Positions 11,211-21,835 of a DNA stretch of 64,000 bases are shown here, one piece after another. A program made the position numbers and the translations under genes. Where the stretch lies: positions 434,001 to 498,000 of the forward strand of contig NC_056041.1 of the NCBI RefSeq assembly GCF_004379255.2. The letters are read 5' to 3'. Source of the DNA: Salvia splendens (Eukaryota > Streptophyta > Magnoliopsida > Lamiales > Lamiaceae). Positions within the stretch are counted from its first letter, which is position 1; each line of letters starts with the position of its first letter. The notes beneath the pieces are model-generated. The model ran no database searches, was not told the origin of the DNA, and saw only the letters and a program-made list of their open reading frames with translations.

Positions 11211-12420
11211 ATGGATGATTTGTGGAATGACACGTGGGATTCTCTGATTCAAGAGGTGCAGAGGGAAGCCGACAAGGAGGATGCGGCGGCGCTCCCTCGT
11301 GCGATTCATCATCGTTGGACAATCCCACGAGACCATACCGGAGCGCACCAACGGCTGATGGCAGACTACTTTGTCGATAACCCCCGTTACCCACCAGAGA
11401 TTTTCCGTCGGCGTTTCAGAATGTTGCAACAGGTCTTCACCCATATAGCGACGACATTGGCGGCGCGGTACAGGTGCTTCACCCTCCGGAGTGATTGCAC
11501 TGGCTGGATCGGGCTGTCTACTTTTCAGAAATGCACCGCTGCAATTAGGTAGCTTGCCTATGCCGGACCGGATGATATGTTCGACGAATACCTATAGATG
11601 GGTGAGACGACTAGCCTAGAGGTGCTCCGGGAGTTTTGTAAGGGCATCCGGGAAATCTTTGGTCTGGAGTTCCTACGAAAGCCAATCTCTGATGAGTGCC
11701 AGAGACTGCTAGATATGCACGGTTCGGTGCACGGTTTTCCAGGGATGATAGGTAGCATCGATTGCATGCATTGGGAGTGAAACAACTGCCCGGTGGCGTG
11801 GAAAGGCCAGTTTACTACTGGTTTCGAAAGCAAACATCCCTCGATGATTCTGGCATGCGTATTAAGTGTTGCAGGTTCGAACAACGACATCAATGTTCTG
11901 CATACATCGCCTCTCTTTAATGATGAGTGCCGGGGGAAGGGTCCAGAAATCAGATTCGTAGCCAACGGCACGTAGTACCACATGGGATACTATTTGGGAG
12001 ATGAGATATACCCTCGTTGGCCCGTATTCGTCAAGACAGTTCGCCAACCGGTTGGAGCGAAGAAACAATATTTTGAGCGAAAACAAGAGGCTGCTAGGGA
12101 GGATGTTGAGCGAGCTTTTGGTGTGCTTCAAGCACGATGGGCAATTATACGGTGCCCGGTACGAGTTTGGCACGAAGATGATGTCGGGAATATTATGTTA
12201 GCATGTATCATATTGCACAATATGATAATAGAAGATGAATGATTTGCTACAGAGCGCTGGGAATCGGAAGATGGTGCAAGTACAAGTCACGGTGTTGCCT
12301 CCGCGCCGATACAGATGGATGTACCACGTAGTAATGAATATATGCTCCAACGTTTCACTGATATGCGCAGGAGCACAGTACATGCCCAATTCTAGGCCGA
12401 TTTAATTGAAGGGGTCTACA
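11211..12420 (+). pseudogene. PIF/Harbinger DDE transposase with six nonsense codons
   Basis: A single reading frame starting MDDLWNDTWDSLIQEVQ can be followed for about 400 codons. It contains the DDE-type blocks of plant Harbinger transposases: GMIGSIDCMHWE near codons 180-190 (first Asp), VAGSNNDINVLHTSPLFN near 225-240 (second Asp), and EDVERAFGVLQARWAI followed by a C-terminal IILHNMIIEDE block (Glu). In-frame stops interrupt it at 11550, 11595, 11778, 11973, 12240 and 12393 (first base of each), with no shift of frame seen between them. Each stop falls where relatives are expected to have Gln, Trp or Arg, so each can be explained by one C-to-T or G-to-A change. The protein cannot be made; the catalytic residues themselves survive. 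Confidence 0.85.
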
Positions 12421-12503
12421 GCAAATTAGATGTTACCTGCTCCAACATTTTACTGATATGCGCAGGAGCACAGTACATGCCCAACTCCATGCCGATTCAA
12501 TTA
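12343..12503 (+). repeat. 95-bp-offset direct duplication of the transposase 3' end
   Basis: The stretch TGCTCCAAC...GATATGCGCAGGAGCACAGTACATGCC (12343 to about 12403) recurs at 12438 to about 12503 with a few changes. It is a partial tandem duplication of the C-terminal coding part of element B. Confidence 0.75.
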
Positions 12504-13607
12504 TCACGTTAGTACTATTATATGAACCACAACTGCAATAGTAACAGTCTTATATTGAGCAAAATTCAATTTTCTATAATTTCATTATTTAAAATACATT
12601 AACTACATTATTTGAAATAAAAAGTTATGCTAATAAAACACCTAAATTAGATAATTTGAATTCCAAATTTAAACTTTTTGCACCTAAATTTCGTCGATCA
12701 TAATATGTTTAAGTTGGTCATAAGTTTGTTATTCGTGGAATGAAGCCTGCCGATGCAGAAAATCTCCGAATTGGAGTGGTGAACCTAGAAATCATTAATT
12801 ATTTGTAAGTTTGTTAACTACGAGCATAAATGAGTGAAGCCAATTTTTAAATATTTACATATAGTGAGATTAATTTGTTGAGAAAGAAGAAACACTCAGC
12901 AGTGACGCCAGTCCTAAAACAAATTCATTGAATGGACTTTTGCTGCATAAGAAAATAATAACAATAATTTAGATAGTTGGTTGATGAAACGTTTATCAAC
13001 AACATATATAAAGTTTTCCTTATTCCAATTTGTTTTGTGGATAATGATCTAATTTCCCCACATAATTTCAACTATCAAACTGGGGCGTGAACATGGGATG
13101 CAAGTCCCAAGATTTTGTTCAAAGATATGGTAATCGAAAACGTTGAATTTTTATTTTTAGTAGAAGGGCATTTTTCTTATATAGTGGGACACTTCACATT
13201 TAATCTTTCCTCTATTTTTTTTTGAATTTGTGCCCATCTAATTTGCTGTACAATGTTTTGGGCCAATGAAAATATCTATGACGTTAAAAGGCCTCGTACG
13301 CTTCAATGCGACGGGCTTTGAGTTAGAAGCCCAGCCCAGTTTTGAAACTAATAATTAAAGTTATTACCCATCTTTTTTATTGTTTTCATACATTAATAAC
13401 TACACCAAATTAAGAATCCTAAACCCTCAAACGAAAGACATTGAGATATCTCATCCGTCTGAGTAAATAACGGATTAGGCTGTCCTTTTTTTTTATCTTT
13501 TGTTTCCCACAGGTAGTATTTATATTACACATCAATGTTTCAATTTCTTGAAATGGATCTTTTGCTGCATTAGGCTGACAATAGAATGTGTTGTGATCTG
13601 TTGATGA
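12504..13607. other. intergenic
   Basis: No gene recognised. It leads into the epimerase remnant, whose 5' exons would be expected here but are not found. Confidence 0.5.
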
Positions 13608-14483
13608 AGTTTGGAAAACGTGGGTCGTTGGAGAAGCATGGATTTGCAAGGAATAGGATATGGATGATTGATGAGAATCCTCCACCTCTGCCGTCTGCTG
13701 ATCATACTAACAAAGCATTCATTGATTTGATTCTCAAATCATCTGATGATGATCTCAAAATCTGGCCTCATAGGTATCACCTGTGAATCTTCTTCAATCT
13801 TGTGGGTGTTAGTATCAAGAACTTGATCATGAATGTTGGTTTTGTTTCTGTTTTCCCAGTTTTGAGTTCCGGATTAGGGTGAATCTGAGCGTTGATGGAT
13901 GTTTAAGCTTGACCTCACGAATCCGCAATGTCAACTGCAAGCCCTTTAGCTTCTCGTTTGCTTATCACACTTACTTCTCTGTCTCAGATATCAGGTGAAT
14001 ACACAGAAACATGTGGTGTTTTGTTTTCCCTTTGTTTCGTTTCGTGGTTATGATATTGTTTTGTGGGAAGATTGCATCTGTTTACTTTTATAATTTTTGT
14101 GAACATTGACAGTGAGGTGAGAGTAGAGGGGTTGGAAACACTTGACTATCTCGACAGCCTGTTTAACAAAGAGCGTTTCACAGAACAAGGCGACGCCTTA
14201 ACATTTGAATCCGAGGTATAGTTCAGTCCATCACATGTCTCTTTTGACTCTATTGGAGTTTTAGAAGTTGAATAAACTTGTGATGTTTGGCTAAACTTGT
14301 GATGGCAGTGGTGTGGAATCTGTGGGAGAAGAAAGCAAAGACGATAGCTGATTTGGGAGACGATGAGTACAAGCAGATGCTGTGTGTGGATGCAGCAGCT
14401 ATAGAGAAAAGCCGATTGCTCTCAAACCCGGGGAGGAGTGGACAGGGCGAGTCAAGCTGTCTCTCGTCGCATCTATACAGTAG
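13608..14483 (+). pseudogene. glucose-6-phosphate 1-epimerase-like pseudogene
   Basis: Exons can be read at 13608-13773 (FGKRGSLEKHGFARNR to DDLKIWPH), 13860-13994 (FEFRIRVNLSVDG to SFAYHTYFSVSDI) and 14113-14215 (EVRVEGLETLDYLDSL to EQGDALTFESE), joined by GT-AG introns of 86 and 118 bp in consistent phase. A last block at 14309-14483 continues VVWNLWEKKAKTIADLGDDE. These are the conserved blocks of plant glucose-6-phosphate 1-epimerases (aldose 1-epimerase superfamily), which interconvert the anomers of glucose 6-phosphate. Defects: about the first third is absent; the exon between ESE and VVWN (normally about 35 residues) is missing; and a frameshift after AAIEK leaves the KPGEEW-type C-terminus in another frame, ending at the TAG at 14481. 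Not expected to give an active enzyme. Confidence 0.85.
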
Positions 14484-15259
14484 ATTTCATGTTGAAACTA
14501 ATAGGAGTTTTACTAACAAAGCCAGCTGGTGGCCTTATTTCTGTGTCACCTCAAATAACAATGCTCAAAGCAGAAGTCATTTTCCTGTATTTTGTGAGAA
14601 TGGCTGGCTGATTTTTATTGCCATGTTTGTGTTGTGTTGTCTTGTGTGGTGTGGTTTTTGTGAGTATTTTGGAAGTGTACAAGTTGTGATATAAATTTAG
14701 TTCTATTATTTAAGATGCTTGCAGTAGATTGGATTCTTATAGAAATGGTTAAGTACTTAAAGGTAAATATGAGAAAATATGTAATGGAATAAATCATGAA
14801 CTAGAATTGAAATTGGTAAACAAAGGAAAAGATAGAAATTATGGTATAATTACTACATATTTCCATTAACTGGAACTGGAATGTAAAGAATAAGCAAAAC
14901 TAGCCGATAAAAAAGAGGATTCCAAAATTTAGATATATTCAAGAATCCACATATTTCCATTGATATACATATTAATGAATGGTATCAATCGAAATTGTGG
15001 GACTTTGTCAATAAATCAATTTTTTTCACTGTTTTCCTAAGAAGTCCAATGACAAACTGACTTTAATTCTTGATTTCTCACAACAACGGCGTCAATCTGC
15101 CACATATCTCAACTATGACCTACCATGTTGCTCTTTCAAAATAAGCCAACCAATGAATTTTAAATCAATATAAATCTAACTAAATAAATAATTATCTACT
15201 ACTTATGCAACCATCAATTCTATTCATAAAACTTACATCTATATCAGCAGCCCTTTTAT
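14484..15259. other. intergenic, possibly part of the CACTA remnant
   Basis: AT-rich; no gene recognised. The left terminus of the CACTA element, which would carry CACTACAAAA, was looked for here and not found. Confidence 0.45.
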
Positions 15260-16095
15260 ATGTGTAAGTGTGTAGTGCGTGGAACGAGTCATACATACAA
15301 TCCCTCACTGAGACACCTCTCTCGACTGCCTATTATTAAAATAAAACATGAGTTAATTTAAGATATATATGCATATATTTATATGTATATAACACTTACC
15401 ATCTTCAAAGCTTTCTCTTCGACAGACACACCCCCACGCTTACTTATTCCAGTCCCGGGTCCATCAGGTTCGGACATTCGGGCTTTCCTTGCAGCATCTG
15501 ATTTCTTAATAACAGCAGGAATCTTCCAGTAAGCAATCAATCCACTCCACAACTCATTAGGTACGTAAGTTGGCTTAGGTCAACCACTGAAGTACATTGT
15601 CTTCAAGTCATTAATATATCCAGAATATCTTTCACTGGCTTTCGTAGACCATACATTCTTTACCTCACTCTCCCAATCAGAAGGCCAGTAGAATGTTTTC
15701 TATAGAAATGTGAAATGTTAGAATGTTAATAAAAATCAAAATAATCTTCTACATAATTAAAAATAACTTACTTCAAATTCCCCAAAGTATAGTTCCTTGA
15801 CTGTGTCAGGTGTTAATGCCCAGGTAAAACCAGTAATGTTAGGAATGAACTAGTGATCACCCTTGCTATCTTGCTGAATACGATGATCTTCCTATAAAAG
15901 CACGAAAAATGAATGAAAATACAGAATCAACTGTGAAAAGGAAAATAGAAATAAAGAATTTTTACCCTGTATAGGGGTTCTTTTGAAGTGGAATCCTGCC
16001 ATTAACCAAGCCATTAACCATAACAGAAGGTTCTTCATTGACTCCTGTCATCACCACTGCCATGGCTCCTGTCATCACCCCTGCCATCGCAACCA
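15260..16095 (-). pseudogene. CACTA-type (Ptta/En/Spm) transposase remnant
   Basis: Reading the minus strand, exon-like blocks occur at about 15893-15772 (ending TPDTVKELYFGEFE, donor GAA|GTAAGT) and 15700-15400 (KTFYWPSDWESEVKNVW to EPDGPGTGISKRGG). A further block lies at 15329-15245. The SEPDGPGTGIS motif is typical of the plant Ptta/En/Spm transposase family. In-frame stops interrupt it, one after GDH in the first block and one after MYFSG in the second. A more upstream block near 16095-15965 contains an imperfect repeat (VAMAGVMTGAMAVVMTGV) of uncertain coding status. This is the left remnant of the CACTA element into which the LTR retrotransposon was inserted. Confidence 0.65.
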
Positions 16096-17225
16096 ATACT
16101 GCAATACCAATAATCAGGTACATTTGACAAGCAATACCAAAATCTTAAGTTATGACAAATAGGTAATAGACCAAGTCTTATAACACAATTAGCATTACAA
16201 GTTATATAGAATATTATTTTTACCTACTCTAGCATCTTTCCAGAAAACCCCTCGAAATCTGCCATAACCAAAAAAGAATCAGAATGGAAATAGACTCATG
16301 TTTGGAGATCATGACATAACCAATCCAAATAAACACTTGCAAAGAGTGATCACATACATGGGTCTGAAAGATTGAGAACCAAATTAAAAACAATATGAAA
16401 AATTTACCTAGAGTCTAATCTAGAACACCAAAACCAAAAGAACTCATAGAATGAACCATCTCTATTTGATCAAGCAGCTGCCATTTTCTCCACATTCATT
16501 CTTCTTCGCTGCATCAAAGAGTTCAAATAAAAGCAAGAATATCTGCCAACATAATTAAAGTTAATGATTAGCAGCAACAAATAATCAATAGTACAGAAAG
16601 AGTTTATTTATCAAAGCATGAAACTAGAAAAGACCAACTCTGCTATCAAGTTTATTTAGTTTACAGTGGAATGGTGGTCTGTTAAACTCATATTTCTGCG
16701 TGATATCTTTGTGAATACTACGAATTTGTCTTTTCAAATGAATTCGGGAGAAGCAAATGTTTTTCTTCCGTGAACTTGTCTTTGCTTTTATAGGAGTGAT
16801 ACTGTTGAAGATCTTCATTGTATGTTTTTCCCCTCAAATACAGGAAATTCTTTTTCTAAACCAATTCATTTCCTTATAAAGCCAGGGACAACATGATTTA
16901 GAGTTCTAGAATAATAGTCAAAGAAGAGAGCTAAAAAGGGTATATTCCATATTTCATCTACTAAACTGTACTAATGCATTTTGCAGCTATTAGTCCATAA
17001 CTTCTTATCATTACCGATGTCGTTTCCTCCTCAGAAAATGTCAGCCTTGCAAATGTATTTGGACAGAGAAAGGGTTACACATGAGAAGTATAAAGAAGCT
17101 CTACTGAACAATGAGTTTAACTTATACAGTAGTATAAAGAAGCTCTCAGCAGTAATAAGTTACAAATTGCTCTCAATAAGAATGAATGCAAACACCACAA
17201 CTTTTTAAGTCCTGGCCAAAGCAAT
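16096..17225. other. CACTA-internal sequence without assignable gene
   Basis: No domain recognised in either strand. It precedes the retrotransposon target duplication GCTAC (17226-17230) and would be contiguous with 28146 onward before that insertion. Confidence 0.45.
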
Positions 17226-17230
17226 GCTAC

Positions 17231-17846
17231 TGATGGATCCGCGAATTTTTGATGTTTGTAAATGCTGGTAGAGAATGAAGATTATGACACGAAGAATTTA
17301 CGTGGTTCGATTTACTGAAGTAAATCTACGTCCACGGGAAAAAGGGAGGGCAAGATTGTATTGCTTGATCTGTTTTCTACAGCTTACAAATACAAACTTG
17401 CTATTTGCTATATGGTCTTTTATCTCTAGAGAGCTTCCAACCTCTTCTATCAGATCTAAGTTCTATTTATATAATGAACTCAGATCATGGCTTGCATCAC
17501 CACCCTAAGTCGTGGATGTCGTGTAGGTTATGGCCTAAGATCGTGGGCGAAGCGTAGGTCATGGCCTACGATCGTGGCCTGAACTGACATCACGTGGTAG
17601 TGGGTGTGTTGGACATCCTGTATGGGTCCACTAACTCCTTGTTCGGCCGAATACCGAGACCGAACTGCTTTGGTTGCCGATCTGAGAGTAGAGCTTGATG
17701 CCGACCTGAGAGCAGAGCTTGATTGGTTGGCTTTTACCGAGCTGTAGGCTGAGGCCGAACTCTTTGGTAATGCCGAACTGAACTCTTGGGCTTTGGGCTG
17801 GCCGAGCTGTCACTGCTATTGGGCTTGTTTAGTACGTACCCCATCA
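17231..17846 (-). repeat. 3' LTR (left copy)
   Basis: 616 bp, identical by eye to the copy at 27525-28140. In the element's own orientation this is the downstream LTR. Termini TGATGG and CCATCA. Confidence 0.95.
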
Positions 17847-17857
17847 CTACCCCCCCC
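17847..17857 (-). other. candidate polypurine tract
   Basis: On the minus strand GGGGGGGGTAG abuts the 3' LTR, in the position of the plus-strand priming site of LTR retrotransposons. Confidence 0.6.
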
Positions 17858-18057
17858 GAAAAGCGAAGTGATTCACTTCGGCGAAGCGAGTCACTTCGGC
17901 ATTCTGGAAAAGGGTACGGGGGAGGCTGAAGTCAGGGGACGTGCCCTGCGCGTGACTGCATTAAATGCGGCATTAAATGCGACAGTAAAATCCGGCCGTT
18001 GAATCCTGAAAAGGTGGGATATGAAACGGTGCGATGATTTGAAATCTTTTCCAAATC

Positions 18058-18069
18058 TGATAAATACCG
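18058..18069 (+). promoter_or_regulatory. candidate TATA element of the antisense gene
   Basis: CTGATAAATACC lies about 130 bp upstream of the ATG at 18196, between the 3' LTR and the antisense gene. It suggests a promoter of that gene separate from the LTR. Confidence 0.4.
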
Positions 18070-18195
18070 TCTTTCTTCATCATTTGAACACCTTTGCTAT
18101 TGGCTTCTTCTGCACTCTCTATCTTCTGCGTGAAAAATTTCCTTCCGCTTTCAAAAATTTCTTCAGACTACCTTCACCTTCAAAAAGTAAGAAAA

Positions 18196-20026
18196 ATGTC
18201 TTCTTCTTCTTCTTCGGAGTCGGGTAGCGTTAGGAAAGGGGGTAAGGGGTCTTCTAGCCGGAAAGAATCCGGGGAGAAGACCGTAGAGTATTTTCACAGT
18301 ATCTTGAGTAAGGATACTGTGATATCCCTTTACGAAAAATACTCTTTTCCTGGGGGGAAGGCGGTGGTACCTGACGGTGATCACAGGGCTGATTCCCCGC
18401 CGGAGGGTTACGTCACCGTGTATGAGGCCTGCTTAGAATGCGGGCTTCGTTTCCCCCTCCCTTCTGCCTTTATAGATTTACTAGATTTTTTTCAGCTTCC
18501 TTTAGGCCAGGTGACTCCGAACTCTTGGAGGCACTTGTCGGCCTTCGCTGCCGAACTCCGTAGGTTAGGAAGGGATTTGTCTTTGAAGGCGATCCTTAAA
18601 TTCTTTCAATTTAAGAGGAAGGGGTCTTGGTTTTACTTGATCCCTTTACAGCCCTTTAGGGCCTTTTGTAAAACGAAGTGGCCGAAGTGGCAAAATCGCT
18701 TCTTCTACTATGATAGGACCGCGGCTCCTAGTTTTCCCTGGAGAGGGCCGGAGTCCGTTATCCGTCACCCTCGGCCTGAACCGTTGGACGAGCTCGATGG
18801 CGAGCTCAACAAGATTCCCATAGTTAGGAAACAATACACGGAGTCTGAGCTCGTCAAGGGCGACGTCGTGTTCGACATCTCGTCTTCGGACGAAGAGGCC
18901 GAGGGTGAGGATTTCTCTTTATCTTTATGCTCTACTGCTTTAACGAAGAAAATCTGACTTTGCTTTCTTGCTTTTTGGCAGTGTTCATGTTGAATAAGGC
19001 TATCAGAAAGTCCTCCGAGCTTGTGGAGCCGGAGAGAGAGAAGGCTACCAGCTCGGCGCCTGATGCCGAGAAGAATCCGAAGAGGCAAAAGACCTCTTCG
19101 GGTCCAAAGAAGGGGAAGACCCAGAAGCCCCCAAGGGCGCCAGAGAAAGACGTGGTCTTGGCGCCTCCTTCGGAGCATATCTGTGAGCCATTTTTATGGC
19201 CCACGGACTTCGCCGAGGTGAATTGTCTTCTTGATTCCTTGGCTTGGCTTCTGTCTTGTATTTTTGGTGCCCTCTGTTAACTTTTTTCCTTATCCATTTT
19301 CAGAGGAATGATATGCTCTCCAAGCTCGTCGCCGTCGAACTCTCCAAAGCGTCCAACGACTATGCCGAGATGCAGAGGAAATTGGCGGCTGCTTGTCACC
19401 GGGCCGAGCAGGCTGAGGCAAACTTTGAGAAAGCCAGGGCTGCTAGGATTTCGGCCCAGGATGAAGCTCAGTTTGCCAAAAACCAGCTCGTCATCCAGCG
19501 AGAGCAGACGAAACGGAGGGATGCTGCCGCCGTGGTTGCCCAAGGAGAGGGTCTCCGTGCCTACACGGAGAGACTCTTTTTGAGCAGCCAGTTCTCGGCC
19601 TTTGTCGGTAGTCTGGTAAGGCTAATTGCCGATAAGGGCGAGCAGGGGCCCGACGTCGTGCTGCCTCTGTACAGCCGAGAGATAGCTGCTCGGCTTCAGA
19701 ATCTGCCGCTCCTTGAGGAGCTCGCTTCATCCTCGGTCCTGCTTTCTGCAGACCGAGTCCGGAGTTGTCGAGCTGATCGGGACGAGAACCTGGAGGCTAT
19801 CTTTGCCTCCGTGGGACCCGTTTCACCCGCTTCGACTTACAACGGAGAGGGTGAGGCCGAGCCGCTGGAGCGGGAGGCCGAAGTCGATCAGGCCGGGCAT
19901 CCGGAGAAGGAGGCCGATCAGGAGGCGGAGGCGAGGCCGGCAGGAGGCGAGGCCGAGGCTGAGGTAGCCCAGGAGAAGGAAGCTGTACCAGACCGAGGAG
20001 CCGGAGACGAAGCAGGCGGAGTATGA
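18196..20026 (+). CDS. antisense gene of the Tat element: gypsy-type (PF04195-like) domain plus coiled coil, three exons
   Basis: Runs opposite to gag-pol. Exons 18196-18904, 18982-19217 and 19304-20026 join in phase (GAGG|GTGAGG...GGCAG and GAG|GTGAAT...TTTTCAG introns), giving 555 residues. The start MSSSSSSESG was chosen over the upstream in-frame region because it follows a leader with a TATA-like element. Residues of about 70-180 hold CLECGLRFPLPSAFIDLLDF, VTPNSWRHLSAFAAELRR and a tryptophan-rich block (KTKWPKWQNRFFYYDR), the pattern of the domain called putative gypsy-type transposon (PF04195). The middle is basic and Lys-rich. Exon 3 is a coiled coil (KLVAVELSKASNDYAEMQRK onward) ending in a Glu/Ala-rich tail. 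Extra antisense ORFs are known in Tat-clade elements; the function is unknown. It may instead splice at 20020|20021 into the next ORF. Confidence 0.75.
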
Positions 20027-20225
20027 TTTCGTCTCCCTTCTCTTAGTCTAGTTTCTTCCTTGTAAAATGGCCTTGAAGCCCTAGTGTAAAAAATTTTCCT
20101 TGTGAATGAAAAATTCTCTACACTTGTCTTCGTATAGCTTTGCGTACTCGCCTTTACTCCTGTTGTATTTTACTATCTGCTCGGTACAGCTGCCGAACTA
20201 ATATAGCTGCTTTGTACTCAAGGAG

Positions 20226-21014
20226 ATGGAGATACTTCACTGGAAACGGCTGTACTCTTCGGCTTTAGACGAAGCTGAGAGAAGAGCTATAGCCGATCAG
20301 ACGAAGAATGACGAGCTTCTGGCTCGTTTAGTGAAGCTGGAGGCCGATAATAAGGACTTAGAGTCCGATAAGAAGGATCTGGAGGCCGAGCTGAATACGA
20401 CCATTGCTGAGAGGACTGCGTACGAGGATTACATCCGTGTGCGCGGGGGATTGACCATCTCAGATGTTCAGGAACGAGTTGACGAACTGTGGGAGGAGTA
20501 TAATGTACTCCGGAGGAACAATGCGCTGGAGAGCTCGGCTTGCCAACAAGTCGTGAAATCATTGCGGCGCTGGGCTTCTCGGTATGACATTGTTCTTGCC
20601 CGGCGTCCCTCAATTGAGAGATTCCTCCGGCATATCGCGCCAACAGATGCTCGCACTCCAGATCAAACCTCTGGTTCCCTTGTTCAAAATCCTACTCCCA
20701 GCCAACAACGAACTCCGGAACAGCCGGAAACGTCAAGACGAGAACGGGCTCAGGAGCAACCGGAATCGTCAAGACGGGGACGGACTGAAATTCGCCGAGG
20801 AGTTGTGACTATGAGCGAGCAAGATCAGCAGATGCTTATTGCAGAGACTCTTCATCGCCGAGGTGTTAGGACTTCTCGGGCTCGGGGAAGAGGCGTTGGG
20901 TCGAGGATAGCATCTCGTCGACCTGCTTATTCTTCATCTGCTCGGAACAACCGAACTCGGCTTCCAGAGGATTTTGCAGATAGGTGGCTTAACTTCAGCA
21001 ACCCTGGACAGTAG
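20226..21014 (+). CDS. second antisense ORF, coiled-coil protein of the Tat element
   Basis: 262 residues, uninterrupted. Residues 1-70 form a charged coiled coil (LEADNKDLESDKKDLEAELN). Residues of about 150-190 are Gln/Pro/Arg-rich with two imperfect repeats (EQPETSRRERAQEQPESSRR), and the C-terminal part is Arg/Ser-rich. No enzymatic domain recognised. A GT at 20021 and an AG at 20221-20222 could join the preceding exon to this ORF in phase, giving a single 817-residue product. Against that, the DNA after 20026 looks like a normal 3' end. Which model is right cannot be settled by reading. Confidence 0.55.
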   Translation: MEILHWKRLYSSALDEAERRAIADQTKNDELLARLVKLEADNKDLESDKKDLEAELNTTIAERTAYEDYIRVRGGLTISDVQERVDELWEEYNVLRRNNALESSACQQVVKSLRRWASRYDIVLARRPSIERFLRHIAPTDARTPDQTSGSLVQNPTPSQQRTPEQPETSRRERAQEQPESSRRGRTEIRRGVVTMSEQDQQMLIAETLHRRGVRTSRARGRGVGSRIASRRPAYSSSARNNRTRLPEDFADRWLNFSNPGQ

Positions 21015-21151
21015 AATAGTCCTTTGTAATAGCGTAACGCCATTTTGTAGGGTAGCGGAGTTGTATGCCGAACAAGATTTGATAAATGAAATTTTGTTTT
21101 CGCTTCTAACACTGTATTTACAGCTTAGCGAAAAAATTTCATCGTACTTGT

Positions 21152-21435
21152 CCTCGGTCTTATGAAGTAAACTTCTTTGACCGGACTTGGTCCTTGGTCT
21201 GATGAAATAAACATCTTTGACCGGACTCGTCTTTGGTCTGATGAAATAAACATCTTGGACCGGACTCGTCTTTGGTCTGATGAAAAAAACATCTTTGACC
21301 GGACTCGTCTTTGGTCTGATGAAATAAACATCTTCGACCGGACTCGTCTTTGGTCTGATGAAATAAACATCTTCGACCGGACTCGTCTTTGGTCTGATGA
21401 AATAAACATCTTTGACCGGACTTGGTTTGTGTTCT
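21152..21435 (+). repeat. 39-bp tandem repeat, about seven copies
   Basis: The unit is 39 bp, built on GGTCTGATGAAATAAACATC followed by TTTGACCGGACTCGTCTTT. Six copies are very close and the first is more divergent. Being a multiple of three it stays open in several frames, producing the artificial repeat DRTRLWSDEINIF. It sits in the non-pol region of the Tat element. Confidence 0.92.
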
Positions 21436-21835
21436 AATTTGGCGATTTTTGTCGCCGGGATCGAACTTTCCCTTGTCCTAATTCGGCGAGTTTTATCGCG
21501 TGGATCGGACTTTCCCAGTTAACCGAAGTGGTCTTATGCAGTAAACCTCTTTGACTAGACATGGTCGTCCCCGGTCTTATGAGGTAAACTTCTTTGACCG
21601 AACTTGGTCGTCCTAATTCGGCGAGGTTTATCGCGTGGATCGGACTTTCCCTTATTGCAGTTCGTTTCAGACGAAGTGCTTGTTAAGCTGAATTGCGGTC
21701 TTGTATCCTCCTTGGAAGCTTGGACTCACAATCGTTGGCTTATTGCAGTTCGTTTCAGACGGACTGCTTGTTAAGCTGAATTGTGGTCTTATATCCTCCT
21801 TGGAAGCTTGGACTCACAATAGTCTTTAATAATCG
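21436..21835 (+). repeat. longer duplicated blocks next to the 39-bp array
   Basis: The block CCTAATTCGGCGAG...GGATCGGACTTTCCC occurs near 21477-21516 and again near 21613-21651. The block TTATTGCAGTTCGTTTCAGA...GACTCACAAT occurs at about 21651-21732 and again at about 21739-21823. Diverged single copies of the 39-bp unit lie between them (about 21535-21605). Confidence 0.85.

Larger units (their letters stand above)
10899..12503 (+). mobile_element. PIF/Harbinger-type element B (decayed, right end unclear)
   Basis: The left end GGGTATCCACAAAAGGGG resembles the termini of element D (GAGCATCCACAATGGGG). It is followed by a GC-rich 170-bp subterminal block, a TATA-like TATAAATAC at about 11112-11120 and the transposase start at 11211. 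The transposase runs to about 12420, after which part of its 3' end is duplicated. I could not find a matching right inverted repeat, so the right boundary is provisional and the element may be truncated. Confidence 0.7.

Noticed and set aside
21177..21435. CRISPR-like regular repeat array
   Set aside because: Contiguous tandem repeats without unique spacers, inside a plant retrotransposon.
21125..21437. Repeat proteins on both strands (MFISSDQRRVRSK and DRTRLWSDEINIF repeats)
   Set aside because: Produced by a 39-bp tandem DNA repeat that stays open in several frames; no start context or independent support.
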